Origin: Micromussa lordhowensis
Taxonomy: Eukaryota; Cnidaria; Anthozoa; Scleractinia; Lobophylliidae
Assembly: GCA_964020085.1 (NCBI GenBank)
Contig: OZ026601.1
Location: 4,065,083 to 4,129,082 of the forward strand
Length of the DNA stretch: 64,000 bases
Reading direction: 5' to 3'
Position 1 is the stretch's first letter, and each line of letters begins with the position of its first letter. The notes beneath the pieces were generated by a model, which saw only the letters and a list, made by a program, of their open reading frames with translations, ran no database searches and had not been told where the DNA came from. Below are positions 25,549-39,300 of this stretch, piece by piece. The translations under genes and the position numbers were made by a program.

Positions 25549-26694
25549 ATGAACCTCAACTTCCAAGCCGAGTACTTTGAGCCTCCCGCGCCTTGCAAAT
25601 CCGCCTTCATGGAGTTGCCTTCGACACCAGGTCCGCACAGTTACTCCAGCTATAATCCTGTACCTCCGAATTACAACCCGTACTCGGCGATGCGCTATTA
25701 CCATCACCCTCCACCTAGCCAAGATTACCCGCTCGCCTGCAACGCCAGAAACTCCTTTCCAATGCCGCCCGTGCTCAATCACCATCCGCTTTCACATCAT
25801 CCGTACTTGACTCCTTCCATGCAGGGTTTTGGCACGCCGCACGATTCCCCTCATGACGGTAAGTCAGCTTTCAAATCTTTGTGTCAATCTCATTCTGTGT
25901 CATTTCAAGTAGCAATATTGTACTTCCTCGCCTAGGGTAGATCGGAAATTATTTCCTATGTTTAATTCTCTTGTGGTCGCCTATGTTGTCGAAATTAGGG
26001 AAGTTATTGGACTCGAAAACTCTGTGAAACTACCTCCGAAGTGTTAAACTGCATTGTCAAATGGCAGCAAAATTAGTCTAAAATGAACGGTTAAAATGCT
26101 CTGTTGCTCTTTGCTTGATAAGTTGAACGGCGAAATGATACAATTTAGAGATCACTTTGGGCCGCTTTCTAGATATTCTATGGATATTTTAACATATTTT
26201 AACACATTATCACTGTAGATTTGAAAGGACCATGTGACGAGCCGAGGCTAAACGGAAAGGGGAAAAAGATTCGAAAACCACGAACAATCTACTCAAGTTT
26301 TCAACTCCGAGAATTGAATAAACGTTTTCAGAAAACGCAATATCTTGCTTTGCCCGAACGTGCTGAACTAGCCGCGTTTCTCGGCCTTACACAGACCCAA
26401 GTGAAAATCTGGTTCCAGAACAAACGCTCTAAGTGTAAGAAGAATGTCAAAGCGAACGAGGACAACTCGGTTGATGGACCGAACAAACCGGAAAGCAGAC
26501 CAGGATCTTCAAACGGCTCTAACACAGATGCTTGGTCAAATTCAGAGGCTACCGGCGTGGGAAATCATGAGTCAGACTCTCAAACTAACCTGGCGGTCAT
26601 GGCAAGTCAGTCTAAACAAGCTATTCCAACGCCAACTTTAGGTCCATGGTGTCTTAAAACTCCTTTCCTCACAGAGCGCTGCCAAAGAATGTGA
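25549..26694 (+). CDS. Dlx: Distal-less family homeobox transcription factor
   Basis: Predicted 261-residue nuclear regulator in two exons, 25549-25858 and 26219-26694, joined in phase 1 (G|AT, Asp104) across a 360 bp intron with GTAAGT donor and TGTAG acceptor. The homeodomain (residues 121-180) carries the Dlx hallmarks [25 protein letters not shown] and [18 protein letters not shown], with Gln50 and Asn51. The N-terminal exon has KSAFMELP, like the KSAFMEF/L motif of bilaterian Dlx proteins, then a Tyr/Pro/His-rich stretch. Oddities: no intron inside the homeodomain, where vertebrate Dlx genes have one; Cys at homeodomain position 56, where a hydrophobic residue is usual; and a short Ser/Asn-rich tail. 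AATAAA at 26786 and 27385 could end the transcript. Confidence 0.95.
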
Positions 26695-29600
26695 TTACTA
26701 TCAATTTCAAGAATGACTTTCATGAAAAATAGTCAGTTGTATAAAGTAAAGTGTACAGAACGATGCGTTGGTTTAGGTTAGTTAAAATAAACTCCGCAAC
26801 GTTTATACAACTAGTGGGAAGATAATCAGAATAGTGGGACTGCAGTTATGATTCCCCTGAAAATCTTGTTAAAGCTGTAGAGTTTTTAATTTTGTAAATA
26901 TAATTTATTTGTGTCATAACCTAGCATGTATAATTTAACTCAGAGAGGAATTTTTTTAGTACAAGGGGTTTAAATGATGTAGTTTTGAGTCTATTCATGT
27001 ATTATATGCTACACAAGACAGAACATATTGGAGCGTCAATTGGTAATTGGTCACACAGGTGACAGTTGATGTCTCCTTCGCATGACTAAGATGAGCAAAT
27101 CGTCGTTAAAATTCAATATACACATGTATTAGCTTATATCGCAGAGATACTGGCATAATGCAATCCCTTTTCAGAACAACTAAATCTCGTCCTAATGCAC
27201 GGTTTAAATTCTGTGCGAAATGTTCGTAAATATTCGTCGATGTGATCTGACCGGATTGCAATAAGCACCTAATACACGCGCCGTTTGTAAGTGTACCCCA
27301 AAAGGAGTAATAGCTCAGATTTTCTTATATCTATTATTTAAGAGAGTATCAATAACATTTTAGCAATGCCACAGCATCTGTTAAGTGAATAAAGGACTCT
27401 TTATCAGCTATAAGAGGTTTTGTGCTTAATGTTGTCTTCTCTTCTTTGGCTTTCATTGAGAGATTGGCTCGTGTAGATTACCATGGTGTTTTCTTAATAA
27501 CCGGCATGTGTAAGCCAGACTGATGTAAAGTGCTCCTTGTGTTGACTTTTCTTGTTTCTTCCAGTGGTTTGAAAGAGATATTTTCATTGTTCTTTCCTCG
27601 AGTGTTAAACAAACACTTCGTCATCACAATGATATTTTGCATTGTTTCACTTCTTGGGCCGGACCTCGATGATTTACGGCAGAAATACATAATACCGTCG
27701 CCTAGGGGGGAAACTTCTAAGAAAGGCTCTGCCATTATGAGGTCTCAGTAGCGCCCTCACTTTTTGGCCTAATCGCAAGAATCAGAGAATGTAAAACCCA
27801 CAGATTGTCTTAAACTGGGAGGGTCACAAAAACATTTCGGTATGGGCTACGTGCTTGTAAGGCCATTATCAAAACCAACATACTCTCAATGCCTACTGGG
27901 CGCCCATTGTGTCCGGTTATTGTTTGTTGTGTTAGATATGTGTCTTGTGTATGCATGTGAATGATTCCGGACAAAAAACCAGCCTATTATTTTTAATTCG
28001 ACGAGTGTTATCGCTCGGGCGTAACCTCGACGTTTTTATCTGCAACTGCTTACGGTTTACGGCGGTCTTGCTTGCTGAATTAGGAAGTCTACCGGCATCC
28101 TCAGAACCCATGCCATCCGAATGGGATAATAAATATTTGATGATTCGGCGGAATTTTTTGCGGGGAGAGCTGCGAAATGTTCCCTCTCGATGGCTCATCC
28201 GTAGGTTGTTGATCGGACCAGACTTAGTGACTTTACAACCTTGTCTAACTCGCGTTATGTAACGAAATAAAAAAGTTCAGTATAGTTTTATGCGAGTCAA
28301 AATCAACTAAAACAGAACGAAATATTTTTTTTACATTTACCATTTTATCATTACAATTTTAGAGTTAAAAACGCTCGAGACATGCGTATAAATGCTGTCC
28401 AAGGCCGGGAAACACATACGTTAAAAAAACAATAAAAGTCAGTTTCCAATGATTGACAAGTTAGGGCAGGTGATAGAGGTAGTTAAAGGTATTGAGGATG
28501 TTTTTAACAGGTAGCAAACAACTGGAGGTCTTTGAGAAAAAGATTAACGGAGAAACCGTACCGGTTTCCAGGCTTAAACACAAAACTTTAATCTTGAGGC
28601 ATGGCGTTTTATCTGGCATTTTCATCAGAATGCAACAACAGAACTGAAAGGGTCACAAGCGCAATCCAGCCGACTCAATCAAGTACCGGCGTCGAAATAC
28701 TCTTTATTCAAAGCTTGACGGGCAGTCAGAACCGTATAATATACTCCTGCTGTTGACATTATTTTAATCACGGGAATTTGCCCAGTTTTAATCAATTGGA
28801 AATCAAAAATGCCTATCAAATTCTGGAACCCTGGCGTTAAACTACCTGTGTATATGAATATTTATCGTTCACTAGGTAGCTAGACATGTTGTTTTAAGAA
28901 ACTTTACAGATAGTCGACCAGAAGAGAGAATTGTCCAAAATGAGCCTAAGCTGTTGTTATCCCAAAATGAGGCAGCGGATGTGATGCGTGGAGAAATTTC
29001 TTTATCAAAGTGACGAAATAAAACTTGCTGCCAGTAATATAGCTTTTTACATTGCGTTCGTTCAAGGGAAAAATATTTACAATCATTGCAGTCAATGCTA
29101 CTACCATAGATAAATTAAAGTAGTTTACTTGCGCTTTGCTTGAATGGAACTGTGACCATGTAGTTTCAACTGAACGAGCGCGCGTACTTTACAGACATTT
29201 GGATGACGATGCGACGATCATTTCTTTTAAATACTTGTTTTGGGAGAAGTGGTTTAATTGAGGCAAATTATAGTTAATATCAACACGAGCGTATCGAGAT
29301 AACTGCTCCTACACGAACAATACACAGATTTTCTCTTTTCGCGCGACGAGAGGTTTGTTTGTGTTCAACTGCAGATTTCATTTCTTGCAGTGAATAGAAC
29401 ATAGCATTTAATGTGTACGGTAGATGGTGTTAAAAAAGTACTTTCGGGTTGTGTTGTTTTCTGTTTATTCCACTGAAAAGAAAATACCCTTTTATGCGAG
29501 CTGTGCGTTTCAAACGTACATTGGAAGAATAATGCAGCGCTGTTAATTGGTGCTTGGAAACCGCCTCCTAGCAGGTAATGAAGGGCAATTTTTCTCGTCT

Positions 29601-29984
29601 ATATATTGGCGCAATTCTAGAAAGGTCCCCGGCTTTGCCGCCGAAACCTTAGACGCACTCAGCGTTTGAAAACTCTGCCGCCAACACCTGCGAGTCAATT
29701 TTTCTAGAGTTCATAATACTTAGCCTTGTTATCATATCGTTGGCGTTATCTCACGCTATAGAGTGCTCAAGCACTTGAAAATGTTATTTAACCACACTCA
29801 CACTTACATCATAACTAAACTTGTTGATTCGTACTCGAAGAAAAGTCATCCAATATCACGAGATAGCGCTTTAATTGTATATCCAGTGGTACTGGTTTCT
29901 TTCTAAGCAAATCTGGGTCTCAGATTTCATATAACACAGACTAAACACAACGCTTTCCCTGTTTCGGTCAGGTGCTTTACAAAT
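26695..29984. other. intergenic, 3' of Dlx
   Basis: Contains the Dlx 3' untranslated region and no transposon I can recognise. A GC-richer patch at 27990-28260 is open on both strands, but I recognise no protein in it. Confidence 0.5.
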
Positions 29985-30566
29985 GCTAATTCGCTGACAT
30001 GTTGTTTTTGTTCTGCTTTCGACTTAATGGACTAATTACTAAATGGCCTTCAAGACCCAATTTTCGCATATAATTAGCCATGAATACAGATAGAAAGATA
30101 ATTTGGAATATCCTTTAATAACTCCAAAGTGGCAAGAAACGATTGAGTTGGCGAGTTTATTGGCCAAAAGTGCAATTTGGGGCTAATTCGCGGTCATAGT
30201 TTCAATTGCGTAAGAGTGAAATTATAGATAATTTCGCAGGACAAATGTTGCTTAATATCTGGGTGGAGTTAACGACTGCGTGTTATGGCCCTAAAAGACA
30301 GGAATCTTTGTTTTCAACTCGTACACGAAGTTAATTAAGAACAAGACAAAACTTCCACACAGCATCATTTGAAAGGTAAATTTTGGTGTTCCCCAAATCA
30401 CTTTGTCAACAGTTGATTAATTTCCCCCCAGTGTTAAATTCGTAGTATTGATTATCTTTTCTTTACAAAGGAACTTTTCCATAAACACCACAAGCTTGGT
30501 TCATTCTAATGGTGGCTCCGTTAATAGACTGCATTGACAGGAGTTACGGGTCATGGACAATTAGCC
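29985..30566. promoter_or_regulatory. candidate enhancer: cluster of TAATT sites
   Basis: Homeodomain-type cores recur: GCTAATTCGC (29985-29994), ACTAATTACT (30031-30040), TAATTAGCC (30071-30079), GGCTAATTCGCGG (30181) and CAATTAGCC (30558-30566). The last 9-mer also occurs in the promoter region of homeobox gene A (8375-8383). Dlx proteins bind TAATT cores and bilaterian Dlx enhancers often carry them, so auto- or cross-regulation is possible. In AT-rich DNA part of this is chance. Confidence 0.3.
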
Positions 30567-33346
30567 TGGCGGACAATATCCTTTAATGGATGGCTTCGGT
30601 GTGTGTTTATAAAACAAAGACCGTTAGGTCACTAGCACAAACTCAGAAGTTTGTTTTGTGGAAGAGTCATTGTATCGTCGCTAATCCTTTGTGTAAATCA
30701 CTTTCTTAAGGCTCCATTGTACATTGTACTTCCAAACATAGCGCTTTTATGCAAAAAGTAAAGCATTAATGACGTTAACTTACAAGAAAAAACGTGTTCC
30801 CTTGCTTTGACGTGATAATATATCAGAATGACAATCTTACTTTTGTTTTCCGCCATTTTTTGTCGCGCTTTTCGTTTTTCTAGAGTTCCTTCACAGAAGC
30901 TGCGTAATCCCAAATCGTTTCTAATTGCAGCTATTTCCGCAAGAAACATTTAATCTGTTGGTATATAAAGCGTTCTTAAAAGTGTGTGCTACTCAATCTA
31001 ATTACAGGGTAATGGTCTTGCGCCACAAAACCATTGAGATAATTGTCGAGTCTTCGGATCTCTCGCTGCGCTAATTTGGTTCTGAATTGTCTGTTTTCTT
31101 TAGCTCAGTAGAATTATACTTAACAGCGCAAGACGAGGTCTTTTTATTCTGCTGATAAGGGAAAGGAGCCAGCGTTTTCCACGCTAAATAAACAAGGACT
31201 ATTTCAAGTAAATTGGATACTTTGTCATGCATAAATTGAATATATGAACCATTCCTTGTATGATATCTTTTTTTATTGACTCGTTTTTGTTGAACTTGTT
31301 TAGCAAACAATTTGATCAAACTTCATGGCAACACAACTTTCGTCAATGTCAACACTCCGTGGGCTTAAAAGAATGGATCCACATTTCTCGTGATATCTGC
31401 TTTGCCGCAACGAAAACATTTCCAAAGGACAAAGGTTTTGTGAAATTTACATTAAATATTCAAACCTCAAGGCATAATACAATGAAAACGGTATACACTT
31501 TACAGGTAACGTGTGAAACGCTGAGAAGAGGCATAAAACTAAGAAATGAGGCCACAAACTTAATTAACACTGTTGACACGTATCGTCATTGTAAATTGGG
31601 GCCGTTATCTAAGTATTCACTGACATTCCTTCTGCGACTCAGGGGATACAAAAGAAAGGGTTGATATTGATAGATGCATAAACTGAGTTTGTCGTTATGA
31701 CTCATGAATTCCAACTTCACAAGTTACTGGTGTTTTCATTCATCTCAGTCGCAGGTGGCTAAAAATCCACAGGAATGTCAAGGCTCTAAAAACACACTTA
31801 CAGATATAGTTTTCATTCAAAAGGTGCTAATAAGCTGTAATGTTGTTTTGACGCGAGCTTGCTTTATCAGATCTTAGCTAAATGCATATGAAAAAGAATC
31901 GATAAATAACCCGAAATGAGATAATTTAAGAAACGCATCTGCTGGCTGTAAACTTGACTGTCCAACCAAATAAAGACAGGAAAATATTGTATCGTCACGG
32001 AGCCGGTATCTACCAAAGCGGAAAAAAACAGAGACATGATTTAAGAGGCAAAGACTTTTGTTTTAAGTCGATATTTTACTTATGAGATCTGTCACATAGC
32101 GTGATTACATCCCCTCAGTGTTTGTTTCAGAAAGCTTAAATAATTTCAAAGAAAAACGGAAATTTGTGCCAGAGGGTTGGGGGACAGAATGGAGCCGTCA
32201 AACAAAAGAGGCTACATTCACAACAGATCAAAGAGCTTAAGTGCACGTCTAGAAAAAAATATTAATTCAACGACCTACTTGAAGATTGAGCGTTATCTTC
32301 AATTGATAAGAGTGATCTATTACGTCGGTTTGTTACCGCTAAGATAATTTTTTAATAATATCAATTACAACGACATTTTCCAAAAAAGCAATTTCGCGCT
32401 AATTTCTGGAGCTTCCATTCAATTTGCAGAAGCTAGCCATATGACGAAGAATGCACTCTCAAGAATTAACCAGCTGCGTTCATTTGCGGTCCAACCACGA
32501 TGTGTGTATTTCCCATGACAATCTCCTTAGCTCGAGGCTATGACACACTATCTTGGCTCTGTAAGAACTTTGCCAACGCCAATCCATTAAAACCATTAGC
32601 GCGTAACCACCACGCGTTGTCTTGAACAACATAAAAAATAAGATAAATTGTATGTTGTCTGTATGAGCACGGCATAACTTTCTCTGTCCTACGCGGAACT
32701 TCAAAAAGACGTGGGCACAGAATCACAGCAACCCTTATTTCCACTAAATCCTTTCGTTTTGTTGCGAGCTAGAGAAAGCGTTTACTTAGATATAACTGAG
32801 AAAACAATTTGAATGGCCAAGTTGCAAGTAATATTGTATCAGAGAACGCGAAACAATAACTTTATTTTTATTTTTATCGCTCAAGTTGGATATACAGCGT
32901 GAATGGAAGTTCTTAATAGGAGCTCTTTGTGTACACCATAATCGTTATATCTCTGGAGTAGTATAGTCGCTTAGTGATTAGTCAATTTTACAACAGCACA
33001 AACCGCTTCTCTGACTCACTTGAGAATAAATTATTTCTTCAGTTTCGAGGGTGAGTTATGATAATGAACCTATGCCACGAACGAGAAGTCTTGAAACATT
33101 TGGCCTGCACCGTTTCAAGTTTATCGGGAGATTCCATTTCAATCTTCCCAATTCTTAACCACCTTGTTCTTTCTTTTTTAGAGTTTACTGGCATCTCTGC
33201 GGTGATTTTTATTTTTCATCAAAGCAAATAGTTATTGCAACACTTCAAGGCTAAACCTTGACAGTTTCTATGGCAAAAAAGGCCGCCAATAACGCAATTG
33301 AAACAATGCGGCGCCAGAAACCTAGAAACCAGAATTCCTGATTCGC
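30567..33346. other. intergenic spacer
   Basis: No supportable gene or repeat. The open stretch 31260-31664 has no domain I recognise. Confidence 0.5.
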
Positions 33347-33851
33347 TTAAGGCGGGGATAAACCCGAATCGAAGTGAAATTTTGGTAAGTTTAAAGAGAG
33401 GTTGAAAGGGAAAAAAAAGGGTTATGGAACACCACCAGACAGTTGCCCGACCGCACAATGGCACCCCAGGTTGTTGGGCAACTGTTTGGAGTGTATGTAC
33501 CAATTTTTAATTTCAAACTCTAATTTTAAAACAACAACAAATCTTCAAAATTTCCTTTTTCCATCAATTTTACTAATCCTTTGAGAAAAACTATTTCTCT
33601 CCAAATATGCCTAAAAATCACCAAAAAATTTACAAAACAACCCAAAACATATAGATATGTGAGATGAGCATAGAGATTCTTGATTGCTTGAAACGTCAAC
33701 GAGATATTTGCATTAAAAACATAACCGACCGTTACATTCATCACTTGAAAATGAAGTCAAGATGACTTCGAAACGTCGTGTCATATCGCTCATTTTTGTA
33801 AAAACATAATACCCAGCCAAAATACGGCTTTCGGGTTTACCCCCGCCTTAA
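33347..33851. mobile_element. TTAA-flanked MITE, long inverted relative of 17128-17498
   Basis: Ends are TTAAGGCGGGGATAAAC and GTTTACCCCCGCCTTAA. The interior resembles the element at 17128-17498 in reverse orientation, including the CTCATCTCA and GGTGATTTTTGGGC-like segments. It is 505 bp and non-coding. Confidence 0.8.
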
Positions 33852-34224
33852 ACCTAAGCCTGTAAATAGTCTTCGAACAATATTTTACAAAAATCCTACT
33901 TATTGAACTAGAAACGTTATTGGCAAATAGTTATGTCGAGATATGCCTCGATTTGAAGTCAATTCAGTATAGGCAAAGAAACGGTTTTATTCATGTATTG
34001 TTATTAGCCTCGCTTTCGTAGTTTGTGTAAGATATAGTCTGCTTCTTCCATCCATTCAAATTTAAACACCTTAGCTTGCGTCCCGCGTTTGGGCAATACA
34101 TCGACGAGAAAAATGCTTTGTGTATGTCTTAGTTAAAGATTTCGAAACGCGATACATCGGGGGTATGGATAAGCGATTTGAATAATTAGAAAATTCGCGC
34201 GCTGATTGGTTTAAATGGTGTTTC

Positions 34225-34900
34225 TATTAAACAATTAGATTATGAGCTCGAGATTTCTATCGCGTGATAGTTGATGAGGGCGCAGCCCGAGTCAACTATC
34301 ACGCATAGAAATCGAGAGCAAATAATCTAATTGTTTTAGTATAAATCTACTAGTCGTTCAAAAATTTAATCTAAATCCTCTTCAAAGACACTTCAAAAAC
34401 ACAAAGAAACGGCCCCTAGTGCGCGCTGCTACGCTACTCACTATCTATCACAGAATAGAACGTGGGTAGCGTAGCCAATCAGAGGACGTTATTCGTGATA
34501 GAACGCTAGTAGATTTATACTAATAAACAATTAGATTATGAGCTAGAGATTTCTATCGCGTGATAATTGACGAGGGCGTAGCCCGAGTCGACTATCACGC
34601 ATAGAAATCGAGAGCGAATAATCTTATTGTTTTAGTACAAATCTACAAGTCGTTCTAAACATTATCCAAATACTAATCACTGACTCTTCGAAAACGAAAA
34701 AAAGGGGCCTCCACTTTGATAACAAACGCACGCTGCTATGCTACCCACTATCTGATAAGCAATTAGATTATGAGCTCGAGATTTCTGCACCCTCGTCAAC
34801 TATCACGCATAGAAATCAAGAGCGAATAATTTAGTATTGTTTTAGTATAAATCTACTAGTATCTCAAAACGTTATCTAAATTCTCTTCACAGACACTTCG
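34225..34900. repeat. array of three palindromic repeat units
   Basis: Three copies start with AATTAGATTATGAGCT at about 34233, 34530 and 34761. Each continues into a hairpin with arms GATTTCTATCGCGTGATA... and ...TATCACGCATAGAAATC. Copy 1 is a 107 bp palindrome (34230-34336) and copy 3 has lost part of its left arm. Between copies 1 and 2, TAGTATAAATCTACTAG is mirrored at 34508-34521. A partial relative is at 52320-52540. Confidence 0.85.
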
Positions 34901-36302
34901 AAAACGCAAAAAAGCAGCCGCCTACAGCTCGTTAACAAGCGCATACTGTACTGCACATTATGGAAGATAGCTTTGGCTTCTTATGCTTTATGTTTCAAAG
35001 CAATGATCTCAAAATTTTGACAATTTTCCTAACATTTTTTTGGAAGCAATTTAGTATGACACGTCATTAGTGTCAAGAATCCTGATGCTTCCACGGCAGA
35101 CACCTTTTGACAAGGTTTTAAATTTCAGTTATTTTAAGATAAAAAGCTTCGTTGCAGTAGATTGTAATTTTTTTAAGTTTATGGTGGAGTTTCTTTCAGT
35201 TTTGACAATTTTTGATTCATTTTCTTTTTCTAAAAATCATAAAATCCAAGCTATGGCGGAACTAAGAAGGAGGCTATTCGAAAGTGATGACCTCGTTTCT
35301 GCGCCATAGGACTCCATCGCTCCATGTCGCGGACATGCTATTACGTGCTATTGATTCACCACGTTGCGTTGACATAGGCTTTAATAGTAGAAGCAATTTG
35401 GTTTCTGCTGATCAAACAAGCATGGTCCGAATATAGATCGTTTTCACGTGACGTCATCACTTTCTAAAATCTAAAACTAAAGATCCACCAAATTTTCATC
35501 CTCATCAGGTATAAGAGGTGACATATTTATGTCTGTTTACAACTTTACAGCTCAATAGCGTGCTTCGTTTGGAAACCAGCGCATTTTGAATTTCCGGGTT
35601 ATGGAGGTGCGTGACACAAGGCTACGATCAAATTTGTTGAAAAATATATACTTATCTCATGATTTTGAGCCCTGTTAGAAGCTAGAATATTAGGAAAAGT
35701 CTTTTTTTTAATAAGGAGAATTTGTATTTCAACCTATTTGTTATTATTACATTAGTTTTAATTAATTACAGTTTACACATTCACTTCTCAAAGAAATTGA
35801 TTCTACAGTGAACAGCACATTTTTTTTTACTCTTTTTATTTCTTTATTCCACAATTACTACTATTACAATTCCTTTTTTAACTATTCAATACAGTTTGGT
35901 ATATACCAAATTAAACACGGACAACATATTACCTTAATTAAACAAAAAAAAGAAAAAAAGTTGTCTGTTCTTATCTACCGTCCTTATTTACTTAAAGATG
36001 CTCCTAATACTGTCGTCTATTCTAAATGTTAGATAAAATTTTTCCTGAAATATCTTCCATTTTTCTTTAAACAAATTCGTTCTATTTAATTTGAAATATA
36101 CAAGCTTTTCAGTTTCATATTTAATTACCAAAATTCTTATGAAGTGGCTCAAAGAAGGTAATATTTTTCTGCATCGACAGGTCCATAAAAAAGAGTTTTC
36201 CTAAAATTACTATATAATTAAATAGATCCATCTCCTCCTCAAAAAAAACAACAATAACCTGACTGCAACTCTTGATTTGACTCAAAATTTTTTTCATTAA
36301 CT

Positions 36303-39300
36303 TCATGCCAGAAAAAAATTTGAAAAAGAACAACCAAACAAAATGTGGAGTATAGTTTCTGTTAGCTGATGACAAAAAGTATAGTTGGGCTCCGAAATGT
36401 ATCCTACTTTACACAAGCGGTCATTAGTAAACAGGATAGAATTCAAAACCTTGTACTGAAAGGAACGTAAATACGGTTCATTTGCAACCCTAACTGGCAG
36501 ATGAAATGCCTCTGAAACTTGCTTGTCATCGAAGCTAAATTCTTTCTTTAACATAACCCATTTATTTGACTTTTCCAATTTTTGTTTTATAAGAAGACAA
36601 TAATAATCATGACATTTAAAACTTTCCAAATAAAGCACCACCTTAAAATTGGGTAAAGTAACACGCAAATTCAAAAGAACAGATTGCCTTAAACCTGTCC
36701 ATTCTAAAAAATTGGACTTTGTCAGTCCCTGACTTCAGAAAAACATTAAAAGACTCGATATTTGACTTATCAAAAAGCAGATCATTTGTATATTTAATAT
36801 TCATATTAAAATAATACTTATAAAAAACACTTTTACCGTCTACTTTTATTTCTTTGTTGTTCCATATAATGTATTTATAAACATTATTTGGATCTTCAAC
36901 TTCTCTTATAGTTGACCACCACGCCAATAGATCTTGATAAAAAGTAGATGAAGTGTTAATCTGATTTACATCATAAAAGATAATTGAGGTAACACTTCCA
37001 AAAACCTGACGAATCCACATCTGTCATGCGCTTTAGCCAACTCAACCTTAACGCTTTTATCATAGTTTCATAATCTTTCATTCTGAGTCCACCTTGCTCA
37101 TAGGGTGCAAACGTTGAACTTCGAATAACTTTGTCCTTCCCGTTCCATAAAAAGTGAAAAGCTAGATTGTTAAATTCTTTTATAACTTCAGACGGAGTGC
37201 TTATCACCATGCTGGGGTATATTAGTTTTGGAAGAAGAGTTGCTTTTATAATATTAACTTTGCCATGAATTGACAAGCCTCTTGACTTCCATAAATCTAT
37301 AGCATTTCTGATTTTTTTCAGCCTTTGCTTAAAGTTTTTCTCAACTAATATCTGTTCATCGTATGTAATGAAAATTCCTAAAAACTTAACGCAGGTTTTC
37401 CATTTGACTCCAAGTGGTTCATTTTCACTGTTTTGGAGGGATCCAATCCACATTGCTTCTGTTTTCGCAACATTTAGTTTTATTCCAGAAACTTTCTCAA
37501 AACAATCAAGTACTGAATACAAACAAAGCTCGTGCAGAATCTAAATCAGATAAAACTACAGTTGTGTAGTCAGCGAATTGAAGCAGTTTAGTTTCCAAAT
37601 TATTTAATCTTATTCCTTCAATATCCTCTTGGCTACGTATAGCAATTGCTAGGATTTCACCTGCAGTGGAAAGATGGTCCCCCTGCCTTACTCCACGCTC
37701 TATATTAAAGGATAGATCGTTTTCACTGTCACGCAATAAAAAAATAAATCGAAAACTATCGAGTGGAAAAAGCTGAGAAATTGTGATGTTATAGAAGATA
37801 AAAAAATAAAACACTTCTCCAAGTTTTAGCCCTGTGCGTTTCCCCAAACTTCAGATATTCGTCGAAACGTTTCGCAGAAATTTACAGAGCCCAGTATGAA
37901 AACGCCATGTTGGTGTACCTCCATGGTACACCAATATGGCGGCCGGAAAATAGTGTAAACATCTGGAACTTACTTTGGCTTTCTAGGCGACTGATTATCA
38001 GTACTGAAAAAACAAGTATATACATAAGCACTTTTCCTAATGCTCTAGCTTTAAACAGGGCTCAAAATCATGAGATAAGTATATATTTTTCAACAAATTT
38101 GATCGTAGCCTTGTGTCACGCACCTCCATAACCCGGAAATTCAAAATGCTATGGTTTCCATACGAAGCACGCTATTGAGCTGTAAAGCTGTAAACAGATA
38201 TAAATATGTCACCTCTTATACCTGATGAGGATGAAAACTTTGGTGGATCTTTAGTTTAAGATTTTAGAAAGTGATGACGTCACGTGAAAACGATCTATTG
38301 AGAACAAAGGCCATTGTTTATAATACAGCTTTGAATATCTTTGTAGAAGATATTGACCCATCTTATAAAATCAGCCCCAAAACCGAATTGATTCAAACAT
38401 TTTTCAAGAAAAGTCCACTCCAAACTGTCAAATGCTTTGTCAAAGTCAATAAAAAGTAAAATTCCGGGTAAATTCTTAATTTTTGTATAGTCCATTATAT
38501 CAAGAATTGAGCGTATATTCTCACTGATATTTCTGCCTGGAATATATCCCGATTGATTGTAATGTATTAATTTAGGCAATAGACTTTTTATTCTTTCTGC
38601 AGTGACTTTTGAGGAAATTTTTGTATCAACATTCAATAGGGAAATTGGCCTCCAGTTTTGAAGATCATGCACGTCGATCTTGATCTTTTTTCTCGATTAA
38701 TGTTATTACAACCTGTCTTTGTGAAAGGATCATTTCTCCTTTTACAAATGATGTATTAAAACATCCAACTAAAGGTTACCCCAAGAAATTCCAGAAAGTC
38801 TTATAGAATTCTATAGGTAGATCGTCATTTCCAGGAGCTTTATTTAACGGAAAAGAGTTTATAATTTTAGAACACCCTGCAAGGCTTATTGGTCCTTCAC
38901 ATCTTGGAACTCTATTGTTATTGCAGAATGATCAGTTTTTATTGCTGAAATAATATCATGATAAACGTTGTCCGATAAAGAATTAGAAATAAGCCAATAG
39001 TCCAGCCTTGAAAAGACCAAAGGGTTTGATTGACTCCAGGTAAAACTGCGTATCGTGGGATTCTTTATTCGCCAAATGTCATGTAAATCAAGCTCTGACT
39101 GTAGCTGTTCTATTGTGCTAATTACAGATTGTCTTGGAATCAAGGTGCCGCCTCTTTTGTCAACGACTGGATTTCAAGAACAGTTGAAGTCTCCGCCAAC
39201 AATAATATTTTCAATTTCGTCCAAATTATTTGTTGCGATGGTTTGCAAAAGTGACCGATAAAGGTAAACAATTCGTTATCCCGATTCGGAGCGTAAATAT

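Noticed and set aside
27932..28262. Overlapping open frames on both strands in a GC-richer patch 3' of Dlx
   Set aside because: Neither translation is recognisable; could be conserved non-coding DNA but nothing shows it.
31260..31664. 134-codon open frame
   Set aside because: Composition and motifs do not resemble a protein family; probably chance.
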